From assembly GCF_030848805.1 (NCBI RefSeq), contig NC_092358.1, positions 5,332,001 to 5,396,000 of the forward strand: a DNA stretch of 64,000 nucleotides, read 5' to 3'. The notes under the pieces were generated by a model. It was not told the DNA's origin and made no database searches. It was given only the letters and a program-made list of their open reading frames with translations. The DNA comes from Temnothorax longispinosus. Lineage: Eukaryota; Arthropoda; Insecta; Hymenoptera; Formicidae. A program made the position numbers and the translations under genes. Below are positions 1-12,078 of this stretch, piece after piece (the first letter of the stretch is position 1; each line of letters begins with the position of its first letter).

Positions 1-731
1 GAAAGTATCACAAAATGGCATGGAGGGTGTTGAGAATAAATTAATGACTCACTTCGCGGGCGAAGGATTCATTAATTTTAATGCGACGGATAGCGTGTAG
101 ACTTTTCAGTTGTCGGTATCCGCTTAGGTTCATTTCTTCAGCGTCGGCCGGCCGGCCGGCATTACGCTCGTTTGAATCATCGCATTTAATCGAGCGTTTC
201 ATGAAATGAGTGAAATACGAACACGCGGAAGACGTATTCTCGCACAGTATGTTATGGCCTTAAAACTCAAAGAGAGGATTTTCTGGGCGGATTCCTGCGG
301 CACACTTTCTATCCTCCCACTTCGGACCACTTCGCCGCGTAATCCCCTGAATGGCCGAGATAGTAACCGGCGAATATCCCTTTTTCCCGCTCGTACGAGC
401 CCTCTCCCCCCCCCCCTCCCCCGTTTGCACTTTTGAGTAAGGAGAAATTCTTTGAGCGAGAGGAAAGAGCTTTACGGATTGCTGCCGCGCGCTAGCCGGC
501 ACCGGGTGTGTAAAATATGGATATAACGTCTGGGATAATTTGCGTCCTCGCGCGAACGCAGCGCTCGCCGTTACATTATCTCTTAGCGACGACTCTGAAA
601 AATCAGCTCAGCGTTATCCCTTGATTTAGTAATCTAATGCGAGGAAGAGAAAAGAGCGTCAAAAGAATATTTAATACAGAAAGTTATCGCTAATATATTC
701 TGTTTAATGTCCGCCAAATATTTTTTTTCAG
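1..731. other. Noncoding stretch with CCGG repeat and C-run
   Basis: No convincing coding segment is visible. The first 600 bases are CpG-rich and contain a palindromic CCGG repeat (145-160) and a run of eleven C at 406-416 followed by T and five C. Short frames on both strands at 206-502 overlap each other, as expected by chance in GC-rich DNA. From about 640 the sequence turns AT-rich and runs into the pyrimidine tract of the splice acceptor at 730-731. If the exon at 732 is real, this stretch is intron. Confidence 0.6.
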
Positions 732-830
732 TTAGATAAATTGCCCGATGAAATTAAACAAGTAAATGGTAGTCCAATAATGACGGGAATTCTGTGCGTG
801 AAACGACGACGATTTGTTAGTCAATCATAA
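732..830 (+). CDS. Candidate 3'-terminal coding exon, unknown protein
   Basis: A strong 3' splice site (eight or more T followed by CAG) ends at 731. Only the frame starting at the first exon base is open: the other two meet TAG or TAA within five bases. The open frame gives 32 codons beginning LDKLPDEIKQVNGSPIMTG and ending with a basic stretch (KRRRF) before TAA at 828-830. An AATAAA lies at 962-967, with T-rich sequence after it, so a 3' UTR of about 150 bases is plausible. I recognise no family. A 33-codon open run is not rare by chance, so support rests on acceptor, phase and poly(A) signal together. Upstream exons would lie left of the window. The possible exon at 1049 conflicts with this being terminal unless the two belong to different transcripts. 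Confidence 0.3.
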   Translation, partial: LDKLPDEIKQVNGSPIMTGILCVKRRRFVSQS

Positions 831-961
831 TCTAACGCTGAGATAATCAACCAATCATAGTGAGACGTAATGATTTTGACACCTATTTTTTTTTGCTTTT
901 TTTTTCGATTGCACTTTTGCTTTCTCCTGAATTCTGAAAACACAATTCGCTCAAGGAAAGA

Positions 962-967
962 AATAAA
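962..967 (+). promoter_or_regulatory. Candidate polyadenylation signal AATAAA
   Basis: A canonical hexamer 132 bases after the TAA of the candidate terminal exon at 732-830. A T-rich segment follows within 20-30 bases, as is usual downstream of a cleavage site. The hexamer is common by chance in AT-rich DNA, so it supports but does not prove the exon. Confidence 0.3.
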
Positions 968-1048
968 GCGAGCTAATCACGCTTTCCTTAGCTTTCTCAG
1001 TGGATAATTCGCGCTACCTCCTACGGCAGTTTTATAATTCATTTGCAG

Positions 1049-1196
1049 TCTCCTCTGCATGCGTTTCATCATTCTCTCTCCGTCTGGCGATTCGCCTCAC
1101 TCAGCACAAAGACGAACGCGCCAGAAGGATAAAATTGACACAAAGCGTGACCGATCCAATTCCATCCCTAACAAAATTTTACCCACCTCCTTGGAG
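1049..1196 (+). CDS. Candidate internal exon, two frames open
   Basis: Bounded by an acceptor (TTCATTTGCAG, ending at 1048) and a near-consensus donor GGAG|GTAAGA at 1196/1197, giving a 148-bp exon, a common insect size. Two of three frames are open throughout. One reads through LRLAIRLTQHKDERARRIKL; the other contains ATG at 1059 and ends ILPTSLE at the donor. No family is recognised and neither frame is clearly better, so it could also be a UTR or noncoding exon. It lies only 82 bases after the AATAAA at 962. Confidence 0.25.
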
Positions 1197-3517
1197 GTAA
1201 GACAAACGCCGTATAAAAGCGCCGCCTCGGCTACGATTCGACAAATTGGAAATCATGGCTCGCACCGGATAAAGTTCGAAAATGTTCGGTCTAACAAGAT
1301 CGAAGAACATGCTTCTCGGATTTCATGAACAACGTTTCACGGCTGCGTTTGGTTTTTACATCTTTTTGTGTAAAATATGAATTGCTCAGCAATAATGAAT
1401 ATTTTAAAAAGTACAGAAAATTCTTAAATTAAGTAAAATGTAAGCGAGGATAATAGATATAGAAGAATTGTTGCGAAATCTAGAATAATTTAATAATTAA
1501 TAACGCAAATTTTAGACAGAATTAATAAAATAAAAAATTCGTACGTTTTTAGAAAAATGTAAGCGAGATATGTAAGTCAATATGAATCGATAAAAGCTTA
1601 AATGTCATTTTAACATTTAAAAAACATATTAAATAAATCGGACATTGTACAGACTTTTTCTTAAATTTCGTTTTATTTTTAAATCTCTTGAAATTTGAAA
1701 AAAGAGATTGGCTACGTTCAGCTGATTATAAATTATTTTTAAAGTTTGCCAAAAGTACTTTTTTTAAATTATTTATTACAGACTACAGATAATCCAAAAC
1801 GTCCTTTTAAAGAAAGATCTTATAAGAATTTCAAGAAATCTAATTACACATGCTACACAACCAAGTATATTAATTCTTTTCTACAACCAAGTTATTTCAA
1901 ATACTAAAAGTCATACTAATGAACGCGCAGTTAATAAAGAGATTGCATAATAAGCACCAGAAATATGTATTGATTTTTCTTTTATTCCATATTCGCTTAT
2001 CTTCTGGAAATTATGGCTTCGCCATCATTTATTTCTGCCAGTCTTGGCAGCAACGTCGGTAATCCGTCGCGTTTATCTTTGAGGCATAGGCGGTAATTCC
2101 GCGCCGGAATGGAGTCGATCTATTTCCGGTTGTCTCGCGTCTCCCACGCGATTTCGACCCTTCGGGGAAGGTACCTTGGCCGGTTGCGGGAATTCCAGAG
2201 AAATTCTTGAATACCGCGACGGATCCATATAGCTTTACGAGGGAATAGCGAAGAGAAACAGCGAGCCGTGCCAAGGGGGTTGAGGGCAGAATGCGGGGGA
2301 TGCTGGAGAGATCCTCAGGTGGAAAGAGAGGATCTGGAGTACCCGGAGTGCCGGAGTAGAGTGGCCTGGAAATGTATAGGCTGCTCGACGTAGAACCGAC
2401 AGCAATTTTTAAACGCACGGAGGAGGATATTTTTTACACGGAATGCATTAAGACAGATTATGTTGAGGGGGTGCTTGAAAGAACGTCGCTGATTAAAATA
2501 CCGATGTATACTATATGAGTGACCGCTAACTTTTAATTTTTTGTGGTTCCAATCTAATATCTCAAACAGTTTTCTGATTTCAAATATATGTCTGAATTTT
2601 ACTGAAAATATATCTTTTCACTATATATTGCCGTGAATAGGTCTACTTTCAAATAACACTATTTTCTATATTGCGTGTAGCTTTCGTGTGTTATCGTATA
2701 TTTTTACCGAGTGCCTGTCTGAAAAGCTACCTACTTCTCTGACGGATGAAGTTAAAGTTATCCTATATAGTCGCGTATACGCATCTATTTTGCTCAACAA
2801 AGTGCCGATGGCGTCCCCAAGGCGAGATAACGTAACGTAACCCATCCTTTCTTCGCGGCGCGGGCGCCTCTTTCCCATGAGTGCTTACTCACATCGCAGC
2901 ACGTAGCATAACGTTTATTCGCCTTATGTAAATTCTCTGTAAATTGTCGGTTCGCACGAAGCCGTATTCGCCCGCTCCGTATTGCGATGATTCTATCTTG
3001 CGGGAATGAGCGTATCTACGCGAAGACAAATCCACATCTGATGATGATACGATTACATTAACGTTGCTTCTTCAACTGGAAGAGCGGTGCACCAGTCGAG
3101 CGATAGGCAAAATTTATAATCAAATATTGTATATTCGCGTACGAAAGTGTTTTGCAGGTTTACATTTCAATTCGTGCTCCGCGAATTTTTTTCGCTCATC
3201 TCGCGTAGATATTGTATATTCACAAATTTATCATTAGAAATTAAATAAAAGGACGATTAAATAAATTATATATGAATAAGCTAAAACAGTTTTTTTTCAT
3301 TTACGATAGCTACATGTCTACGTGTATTTTATCTATGAGTAAAACATTCTTTATTTATTTTTATTTTATAAACTGTATTGTAATTTTGCATATGTAATTA
3401 TGATTACTTAATTTTAAGCATAAAGCTGTTATAATATAACTGATCTAATTTAACATATATATTATTTCAATTTCAAATCAACCATTTATATATTTTTTTT
3501 GTTTGGATTATTTACAG
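1197..3517. other. Noncoding stretch, AT-rich with two GC-rich blocks
   Basis: Mostly AT-rich. A GC-richer block at about 2030-2470 has a minus-strand open frame (2029-2418) of low-complexity Ser/Pro/Arg-rich content that I do not regard as a gene. A second CpG-rich block lies at about 2820-3100. The last 250 bases are AT-rich and end in the T-rich tract of the acceptor at 3517. I see no repeat unit or long inverted repeat. Confidence 0.6.
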
Positions 3518-3801
3518 GCTTGTATTTTTCTTACAAAAGTCGGCAAAGAAATAGAATTGATGACAGATTATGTGGTTACCTAATCATGAAAACATCTATA
3601 ACATATTTCAGAAATGCTCTTCTGAAAAGAACATTTTTTTCTATAAAAAAGAACGTTTATGATATTACTGCACTTTTAGATCCTTTATCTTCGCTGCAAG
3701 TAGCTTTCAGATGGCGAAGACGCTTCGACGAGTGTTGTGTCGTCGTACACGTGGATTACGAAGATTATCTCAAAGCTCTTGTTAAAGCACACGGTAATTA
3801 A
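3518..3801 (+). CDS. Candidate exon, unknown basic protein segment
   Basis: A good acceptor (T8 tract, then GGATTATTTACAG) ends at 3517. From it one frame stays open for 94 codons in AT-rich DNA, where stops are frequent, which makes the run more notable than in GC-rich blocks. It ends at TAA 3799-3801, or is spliced at a possible donor CACG|GTAATT at 3793/3794. Further CAG acceptors inside (near 3610 and 3709) allow shorter versions; the shortest covers WRRRFDECCVVVHVDYEDYL and its continuation. The C-terminal third is the most protein-like: an Arg cluster, two adjacent Cys, a Val run, then an acidic and Tyr-rich segment. I do not recognise the family. No start codon is needed if it is internal. 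No nearby AATAAA follows. Confidence 0.33.
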
Positions 3802-6434
3802 TCGCCAAGACAAATTGCTTATGCTGTCGTTAATGTGAACTATCGGGATTATCCGGAAGTTCTAGCTGACGCACGCGCGTTCTAATTAATTGCTGCAGCA
3901 AAAATCTTAGACAACAGCACCCCGCACTGCACAACGTTGTTACATGACAAAAGATCATTAAACATGCTATTTGCAACGTTCTTACTATAGGTAAATTTAC
4001 GTTGCTGATCATATGTGTGTGTGACGATTAATTAAGAATTAATATATACATATAGGTCGCTACTCCTACGTCGACGTACCATATATGGAAATTTGCAAAG
4101 ATTTTGACGGCGAATGTAAGCAACTAGTTAGTATTTCTTCTTCGTGTATCGCAACTTTCTGTAAACTAAGAAGCTCTTGCATAAGAGTGCCTTAGTTTTT
4201 AGACACCTATGTTTACGAGATTTTCTTCGTAGCGCCGCTGGTAGATGCCAACAACGAGTTCTGCCTCGAGAATTTCCTCCAAGTATTTTATTTATGGACG
4301 GACCGGGGCGAACATTTTCTAGTTCAACTTTTCCGGAGATTCCACGGAAGTGAATACGCTTTTTCCTTGCCTCTACGTGAATAGAACTAATAATTTGCAA
4401 TAGTGACACAGTACGCATAATTCAGATCGTATTTCATTGTGAACAAACAAGCTTTACTTTAACTCTTCAAAGTTATTATTATTTCAAAATTTAAGCTAAA
4501 TTTTCTTTTAAATGTTCAAGTATTTTTTATTTATTTTCTTTCTTCTCCTATTTCTATTATCGTAAATATTTTTTTATTGTTACATATCATCAACTTACCT
4601 CTTGCAACGTACTGAGCACACATTTATTCCGAAACTTCTAAAAACTTCGGAATAGAAATACAACAGGACTTAATATTTGCAAGTAATCGTAAGAGAGATT
4701 AATTGAGAATTGAAAAATTTTCAAAGTATCAGAAAAGAAATTTTCAAGTATTGCACATTGCTAAAAATATTGCAGGGATTATGAAAATCTTAGAAGATAG
4801 AACTCAACGATATCAAGGACAAACCCGAGGATCTCGGAAATCCACGGAGCTCGGGATGACATTATTAACGGCGGCCTTATTAAATTAGAGTTAACAATTG
4901 TAATTGACGTGCCGCCCGCGCGCGTTCGCGCGTGGGCGCAGAAAGGGAAGCTGGGAAGCTCATTTCGCAAAATTGCGGAACTTGCTACGCGACGCGACGT
5001 CTCGGACCGAAATTATTCCCGCCCGGGCTCTTCTTCCTCTCTCGGCAATAACTAATGAGCCGCCTGTCATCGAGAATAATCGATGCGTTCGCGTTATGCC
5101 TCCCGAAGACAGAGTGCTCGCGCGCGGCTCCGCGTCGATTTACGAGCTCGTGGAGAGCGCATCGCGCCGCGCTGCGCCGGCGAGAGAACGGCGACAGCAA
5201 CCAGCCGGTGCATGATGCAGTCAGCCTCGCCCCCTTCGTGTGCACCTTTCGAATAACTTACATTTCTGCGCGCACCATTGTACCTTCAACCACCGCTGCC
5301 ATATCCCATTCACACCCTTCGCTCGTTCGCTCCTTCGTCAAAGGCGATTGCCTCCTTCCTTTCTCTCTTTCTCTCTCTGTTCCTTTCCTCCTTTGATCCA
5401 CCGATCCACGCCTTGTTCGTAATTCTCATTTGATTTACGTGCCGCGAAATTGTGAGGTTCATTACAAAGTTACAGCGTGATCTAGGTTGAACCTGATTGT
5501 AAGTTTCCACGGATAGAAAAAACGGCAATCGAATCTGACAATCGAATTTTGCCGGCGCGATTAAGATAGACGGTGAATTGGAAACAATTACGTTAAGGAA
5601 ATAATGAAATTTCATGGATATGGAAAGAAATGAAAGAATGTAATGGATTCTTTGGAATTACTCATTTGTTACTCATTTGTCTGTACATTTTTATATCGAC
5701 GTTAATTCCTTTGAATCAGAATCGCGCGCTCGATTTTAACAGTCACGATAATGCTACGTTTCATTAATTGCGTTCATTAACGTTATTACTGTGAATCTAT
5801 CTATAATAATCGTTGCATATTGAACGAACTCCCATAATTCTCAATCAAGATTTAATATTGTGATCGTTTTTTTTGCGCCCCTAACGCTTTATACTTTCCT
5901 TCTTGATATTAATCAATTGTTTAATTCATAAAGAAAAGACTTTTTAATCAGTCTGCTAAATTCTAAAATAATAATACAAAATTTATATGCATATTCATAA
6001 AAAGATATATATGTATTGGACACACAAAGCACAGGTATTCTTAATGTTAGGAAGAAACTATTTATTTATCCCGAGAAAAAATAATCAGAGCATAATCATT
6101 CGTATCTACGAAATACGATGGTAGACACAATCGGAAATCTGAAGAGTCAGAACGACGATTTGAATCTCAATGTCTCCATCCTTTCTCTTTCTCCCTCGTA
6201 CTCTATCATCTTCCGTTCGGTCCACAGATCCGCGGGTTAAGTAGTAGTCAAGCTCCGTAGCGCGACAAGCTTTTCCAGCAGGCGGCTCGGGGACCACGAA
6301 CAGACTTTTTGCGGCGAGTTACTCGTGCGGAGCACGAACCCTGTTATCTTCGGACGTGTCGAGTTACCTCGTTAACCAACAATGGTTCCGACACGAAGGC
6401 TGCCCCTCTGCCGTTGCGCCGCTCTCGCATTTCG
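3802..6434. other. Noncoding stretch with a CpG-rich island
   Basis: No supported gene. On the minus strand a very good donor (AAGAG|GTAAGTTG, exon side ending at 4599) faces a TAG acceptor at 4638-4640, enclosing a 39-base open segment (RNKCVLSTLQE). This could be a microexon, but nothing else supports it. The same spot holds a short hairpin, ATTCCGAA/TTCGGAAT at 4626-4653. A CpG-rich island spans about 4900-5230; frames open on both strands there are typical of such composition. 5640-6100 is AT-rich and featureless. CpG density rises again from 6200. Confidence 0.55.
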
Positions 6435-6511
6435 CTCTTTTTCTCTCTCTTCCTCTTCCTCTTTTCCTCTCTCTTTTCCTCCCTTTCTCTGTCTCTCTCT
6501 CTCTCTCTCTT
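6435..6511. repeat. Pyrimidine tract, impure (TC)n
   Basis: 77 bases of C and T on the plus strand, broken by one G at 6491. It contains runs of CTCTT, CCTCTT and a terminal (TC)n. It lies inside the long open frame that ends at 7048 and creates the Leu/Ser/Phe-rich part of that frame. Confidence 0.95.
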
Positions 6512-6889
6512 GCCCTCCAGTTGGAGTTGCAACTTTTCACTTTACGACGTTGCGCGCTACGTGCGAACGGACGCAGCTCGTCGCGCGAAAAATGGACTCG
6601 CGGCTGCTTGATGGCCCCTCGTCGGCGCCGTTATCGTTTCATTCGCGTCGATCTCGACGTCGACACCGTCTTTCACGAACGCCGTACGTCGCCGAGCCGC
6701 GACGCGGATCGAGCAGAATGTTCGCGACGTGAGGAACGTGGTTATTTCCCAGTTCGAAGGGTCGTTCATCCGTTTTTTTTCTTATTCTCTCTTTCTTCTC
6801 TTTCCAAGGAGGAAAAAAAGTGCAATTTTTCGGTACGCGTTGAAATTACATTGTTTTTTTCCCGCGAAATTACGTTAAATTTTTTGCAG

Positions 6890-7048
6890 CGTTCCTCTCT
6901 CGCTAGATTTGAGAATACTGCGAAAGAAATGAAGAAGGGGCTGCTTCTTAGCTATTACTTTTTAAGCAGCTACATATTTTATCTTTTATTAATAGACACT
7001 TTAATCTATGGATGTGCAAGTAGCAGATGTTATAAAGAAAAAAATTGA
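6890..7048 (+). CDS. Candidate terminal exon with hydrophobic segment
   Basis: A T-rich acceptor (AATTTTTTGCAG) ends at 6889. In phase 0 the following 52 codons are open to TGA at 7046-7048. They start with a polar stretch (RSSLARFENTAKEMKKG), continue with about 25 hydrophobic residues (LLLSYYFLSSYIFYLLLIDT) that could span a membrane, and end in a Cys/Lys-rich tail. AATAAA sits at 7053-7058, only a few bases past the stop, so any 3' UTR would be very short. The same frame is open upstream to about 6356, but that part is built from a pyrimidine repeat and Arg-rich CpG sequence and is unlikely to be protein. No family recognised; chance remains likely. Confidence 0.25.
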   Translation, partial: RSSLARFENTAKEMKKGLLLSYYFLSSYIFYLLLIDTLIYGCASSRCYKEKN

Positions 7049-7058
7049 GAAAAATAAA

Positions 7059-9530
7059 AAACTTAAAAAATTCTTTTTTTACACAAGTAGAAATATAGAA
7101 ATAAAAGGCTTTGTCTTCTTTAAGAGAACAAATCTGATAATTTTTGTATAAAAAAATAAGGAATTTTATTTAAGAGTACCGTTTTTTGTCGGTAAGATTT
7201 GCAGATTTAGTAGGGAAAATATTGAATTTTTTTCGCTTGAATCCTGGAGATATCTAGGAAATAGCTGATTTCTGATTTCTGTTTTTTTTTCCGGAAAGGG
7301 AATTCAGTTCAAAGTATGCTACAGAGATTTCGTTAAAATTTATAGCGCTTCTCGTCTTCTCGTTATTTCACATAGGAGAGAGAGAAGTGCGCCTCTTCTA
7401 GAACGTTCTCTACGAAAGCAGTTTCTCTTTTTATAACCCGCTTTATAAATTTACGTGTACGCTACGTTAACGCGTTGCTCCAGATTTGATATTTTTGAAC
7501 TTTTTATCGTGCTTTAGTACAGAGAATGATCGATACAACGGTGAGAAAAAATAGCGAGACTGATATCATTTATGCGACATTATTATTGCACTGATTGCAC
7601 ACTATGACTTACTGTTTTTTTTTTTCTAAAATTCAATGTATCACGACAATGCGATTATATATGCGTACAGAATATCCACAAATCATGAAGTAATATTTAT
7701 AGGAAACGACATTTATAGAATTTTATCGTTTCTAAAAAGGAGAAAGATTTTATTTATTATTAACGTTGACGCCCGGTAACTCAATCAAGGTATGACTCGC
7801 GAAATACGGGGATCAACACTCGTATTTCATGCGCGGTAGAAAAATTCATATCCACTCCACCCCCGGTCCCCTCATTCTTATCAGCCGATAGAATAGCTAA
7901 TGAGTAATTTACGTCGACCGCGCGCGGGGCGACCGTTGATTGGCAGTCGTTAATCACGCTGACGAAATATTGTTGCGCCCACACAGATTGGGTGTATTAT
8001 TCGGCTCAGGCGCGTCATTATTCGCGCTCGCGCGCGCGAGCCATCGATCGGCAGCGCCGGAGAATTATTAAGTATGCGCGCGACAGATTGGACATTACAT
8101 TCGCATTACGCGATTGTACCGACGGCTATCGCGATCATTAATCTATATGCCGGCGTAACATCGTCCTCATGGAAAATGTCGAACCCGTCCGAAACGAAGG
8201 GCTGACAGGCTCTGCATATTTCAGCGCGCGCGCTTTGGACGCCGATGACGGCTCTAAAGAATTGATAATGGGAGAGCGTTTATGGAAACGTACACCCGAA
8301 ACGGTTATTATCAGCAGCATCCGCTGCCGCGCTAATCGGTTTCGCATTGAATTTTCGCGTTATCTCATGTCTCGTTAGAAAGGCCGCTGTTCCACATATC
8401 GAATAAGTTATCCAAATTAATGATGACCGATTGTCGAATTAGGGAATCGTGATAGATCCCCGTTGCCGGATTCTTCGGAAGTGCCGCATCAATTATTGTT
8501 AACGCGCGTTCCGAATGCGCCCCGCCGATTTTCGCGTGAACAATAATTCCCGTAGAAAATCGGAAATGTCTCGGGAAGCCTTCCGTAAATCTGTCGTTTA
8601 AACCTCCGCGAATCCTCCCATCGTTTCGTCCACAACGTCGGCGACGATTTAACGCTCAACCTGGTGTTCTGAGACATTCTCCACGCGAGAGATGGACACG
8701 AATGTAAATTGCAGACGAAGCGTCCATGGATTATGCTTTAACGACGCCGCGTCTCGGTGAATTTTAAAAAATGCATCGCGAGCCTTTACGCGAAATGCTC
8801 CACAGAGACACGGTTTATTTTTCACGACGGGATGCTGGCATGTATGTACGTCCGAGAGTCTCGTCGCGAATAAAACACGACGACCGGCGACGTTTTTCGC
8901 TGCGGGGAAAAAGTCCCGCGTGCGTGTGCACGCTGGAGCAACTCCATATTCGCCAAACGCAAATTTCAACGCGTGATCTCGTCCGTAACGGCCTCAGCGA
9001 GTTTCGCGGAAGTCAAAGGACTGCATGGAGTTGCAAATGGAGATTCATCCTTACCGCTAGCGCCAAATGATAAGGAAAAAAGAGATGGATCAAGCTCCCG
9101 TGAAAAAGTAGCGAAAAAGAACGCCAACTGAGATGAATTAATTTAAACTTAAATTATCTGCCTTTAATTTTAAACAGTTTATTTTATTCAAAAATGTTTC
9201 AATATTCTTACTTCTCTAAGAAAACTTCACATTTACATATATATTTTAACACAATATTTCCCCCGTTTAAAAGTCTCGTTTTGTTAACAAGTAGAATTAA
9301 TTTGTCTTGTATTTACCTTTATATAAAAATTCTTTTATTCGTTGATGTAATAAATAATTAATTAGAGGAAAGCAAGTCCGATCTCGCGATATTTGCATAT
9401 TTTCGCGCGACAATTGCACGTTGTGTAAAATAGTCCTATAGATACCGAGAGGTTGTCCGGCGATAGGTTGAATCGACACATCAGGTAAAATATCGCCGAG
9501 AATAAAATTCTCCTCAAAAATGCGCGGGAG
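7059..9530. other. Noncoding stretch, AT-rich then CpG-rich
   Basis: 7059-7900 is AT-rich with several T and A runs. 7900-9070 is CpG-rich; it contains a perfect 16-base palindrome (GCTCGCGCGCGCGAGC, 8026-8041) and overlapping open frames on both strands (8169-8378 plus, 8138-8347 minus, 8649-8969 minus, 8771-9070 plus). The mutual overlap argues they are compositional. No splice-bounded segment stands out. Confidence 0.6.
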
Positions 9531-9548
9531 ATGCACACACACACACAT

Positions 9549-9582
<34 letters not shown>

Positions 9583-9583
9583 G
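9531..9583. repeat. (CA)n followed by (AT)14 microsatellite
   Basis: A (CA)n tract with one ATAC interruption runs into (AT)14 at 9555-9582. All 53 bases alternate purine and pyrimidine strictly, so the tract could adopt Z-DNA (CA part) or extrude a cruciform (AT part). It is likely polymorphic in length. Confidence 0.97.
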
Positions 9584-11514
9584 GGATAATCCGACAGTAA
9601 ATTTTCGCCGAAGTCCCCTCCTGGATAGGAAAAGACACGCGCGGTTTTATGACGAACAAGCACGCTTTGCGTTCGGATGTTTCATGAATGTGCGAGTACA
9701 AATATTTGCAGCCGCCGAGTCATCCTCACGTTGTAGAATTTGAATGTCAATAGGGCTTTCTCTCGTAACACGTTACACGCGGTGGCACCTCTCGACGACG
9801 AAATGGCAGCAGTTCCTTCCCTCCCTCCCTTCGCTCTGTGCTCTCCTTTAAATCGTTGTCTTTCCCGTCCTCGACACGCAGAAACATTAACGGGAATATT
9901 CGATGTACTTATGCATCTGCACCTTCCGAGGTCGTACGACGAGATACTCATACCGTCGTTCCCGCAAATGACGGGAGGAGCTCCTCCGGATGGCGAGAGC
10001 TTTCGCAGTTTTACTCCGCGGCGAAGACGTTGTAAGACGACTACGTCGTGCTGAGTATGTAACCCGAAAGTCATTGTTATGCGATCGTTCCGAATGGATT
10101 CTACCAATGGGATATCGAATGTCGTTGAGCGCTTTTTAGTGACTGTTCGCGATTTTATTCACGTTTAAATGCTCACGTTCGACGTGACGCGAATGGAATT
10201 AAACGTCATGCACGATCAAGGTGAATAGTGGCGTGAAACGCGTTATAAATATAAGACTTAGCCATGCATGTTAAAGAAGTGATACGAATTATCGTGGTAA
10301 AAGATAGATTTTTAATTCCTGTATCGATTACATAAAAATAAAGATTTTTACGTTAAATATTAATTATCGGGAAGAGAGAAGATAGAATTTGAATAAAGAG
10401 GAAAATGTAACATAAAAGTGAAGTATCTGTACAACGTGCGCGAAAATATTTATTTAATAAATCGACAGTTCGCTCGCAAGTTTCGCATATTCCGTCAATG
10501 TTACTGTAGAATAATATCTCGTATATTTGTAGAATGAAGGGATTTCCTTCCGTCGATCGCTATCAAATACTCGTCCGACCACCCACCACGCCGTCGCGAC
10601 GCTCGCGTATTCATATCTGGGCTGGATCGACGCCAAATCGAGAGCTCTCAAACACTCGTCGTAAACAACCACCTAAGATTGATAACACTTTCATACGCCA
10701 CCCTTGGCTGACAATGTAGTTTTTGCCCTTTTTTTTTTACGAGTCACTTCCTTTTCCACTCCGTCTGTTCGGGATGACGTAAAATGCGATTGAAAGCGCG
10801 CGATAAAACGCGATCCCGTTGTAATATAGACGCGAATATATATGCGGATGTTTAGTCAATTTTGAAGATAATAACTGTTTAATTGCATATTCTAGAAGAT
10901 ATTATACAATTTGTAGGTGTAAACCGGTTTTACGTTTTTAAAAATATCCATCTAATTTGGACCAAATACTTAATTTGGTCTTCCAAATCGTTACAATTCT
11001 TAAATTTACTTTCTTTCTGAAATTCATTCTAATTTTAAAAAACATTTCTAATTCAATTATTTTATAATTGCTCTATAATAATGATGAATCTTTTCCGCCA
11101 AATCAGGATTATACATATAGATAGTTACATTTGCGAAACAAGAATTGATAACGATTTAATGGATGTGTTCGCATTTTAGATACTGGTCTTAAATATAATC
11201 GCAAGAAAAAGATTAAATTTTTAATTTTTTTTTTATACGGATGTTTTGAAGGACCATCATGAAACTCATGTAATCCAGCTGCGGTGAAGAATGACTTTCT
11301 TCCAAAAGTCAGAAAGACATTCGCTGCTAACGAAGTGACGTTTCATACAGGAATAACGCAGCGTGATGACTGCTAAATTAAACCTCATAAATCGGCGAAT
11401 TGAATTCGATCGTTATCGCTTTATCGTGGCGATAAACGCGTTCAATCCTCCTGTTCTAGATTTTCCCAATAGCTCCTTTAACCATTATACTTCTTACAAT
11501 AAGGTCGATAATAT
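9584..11514. other. Noncoding stretch
   Basis: A CpG-rich block at about 9690-10110 has overlapping opposite-strand open frames (9740-10054 plus, 9682-10107 minus), so I call neither. 10110-10560 and 10800-11300 are AT-rich. No repeat unit, long inverted repeat or splice-bounded coding segment is visible. Confidence 0.6.
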
Positions 11515-12078
11515 TTACAGTGGTTTATAGCAGCTTATTTTCAAGAGGAAATTTTTCAATGTTATTTTTGATTTCACATTGACCATTCTAAACATGATAC
11601 GTAAATAGCGAATAAGCGATAAATTTTGAATAAAGTATATACAATCGTAAAATTCATACTTGACTATAATTAAGATCGGTGAACAATACACTTCTCTGCA
11701 TTGTGAGTCTCGCATCGACGCGGCATAAACGTGACGTACGTCACCGTTTTTCTCTCGACCGCGGATAACAATCGTGCGGCTCTTGCGGAATTGCAACCGT
11801 CCCCCCCGTTCCCTATATGAACGCGGTCCTCGACATCTTATTTCCGCGCCGACTGAAAAATGACCAGTGGCTTCCGCGCTCTTCTCCAGGGATACGCCGT
11901 TTTTAAAGGGCGAGGATAGAAAAAAAAAAGCCCGGTCGACGTGACGCAGTCCATGACACTGCATCACCCACGACGACGAGCGTTCATGGAAATGTCGGCG
12001 GGACCTATTCCCGCGGATATCCTTTTTGCCAGATAAGTGAGGTTTCTTCGGGGAACAAACGAATACCGGGATTACCAT
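11515..12078 (-). CDS. Open frame of 187 codons, unknown, possibly spurious
   Basis: One of the two longest ATG-initiated frames in the window. The start has a favourable context (AGAATGG). Residues 1-125 lie in CpG-rich DNA and are rich in Arg, Ser and His (for example GNRSRRHFHERSSSW). Residues 126-187 lie in AT-rich DNA and are hydrophobic and Ile-rich (SPILIIVKYEFYDCIYF), where a chance frame is less expected. No domain, signal peptide or catalytic motif is recognised, and no AATAAA follows closely. No comparably long opposite-strand frame covers it. It could be an orphan gene, part of an unspliced transcript, or chance. Confidence 0.22.
   Translation of the reverse strand: MVIPVFVCSPKKPHLSGKKDIRGNRSRRHFHERSSSWVMQCHGLRHVDRAFFFLSSPFKNGVSLEKSAEATGHFSVGAEIRCRGPRSYRERGGRLQFRKSRTIVIRGREKNGDVRHVYAASMRDSQCREVYCSPILIIVKYEFYDCIYFIQNLSLIRYLRIMFRMVNVKSKITLKNFLLKISCYKPL

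Noticed and set aside
8026..8041. Perfect 16-base CG palindrome
   Set aside because: Expected in CpG-rich alternating sequence; no further structure around it.
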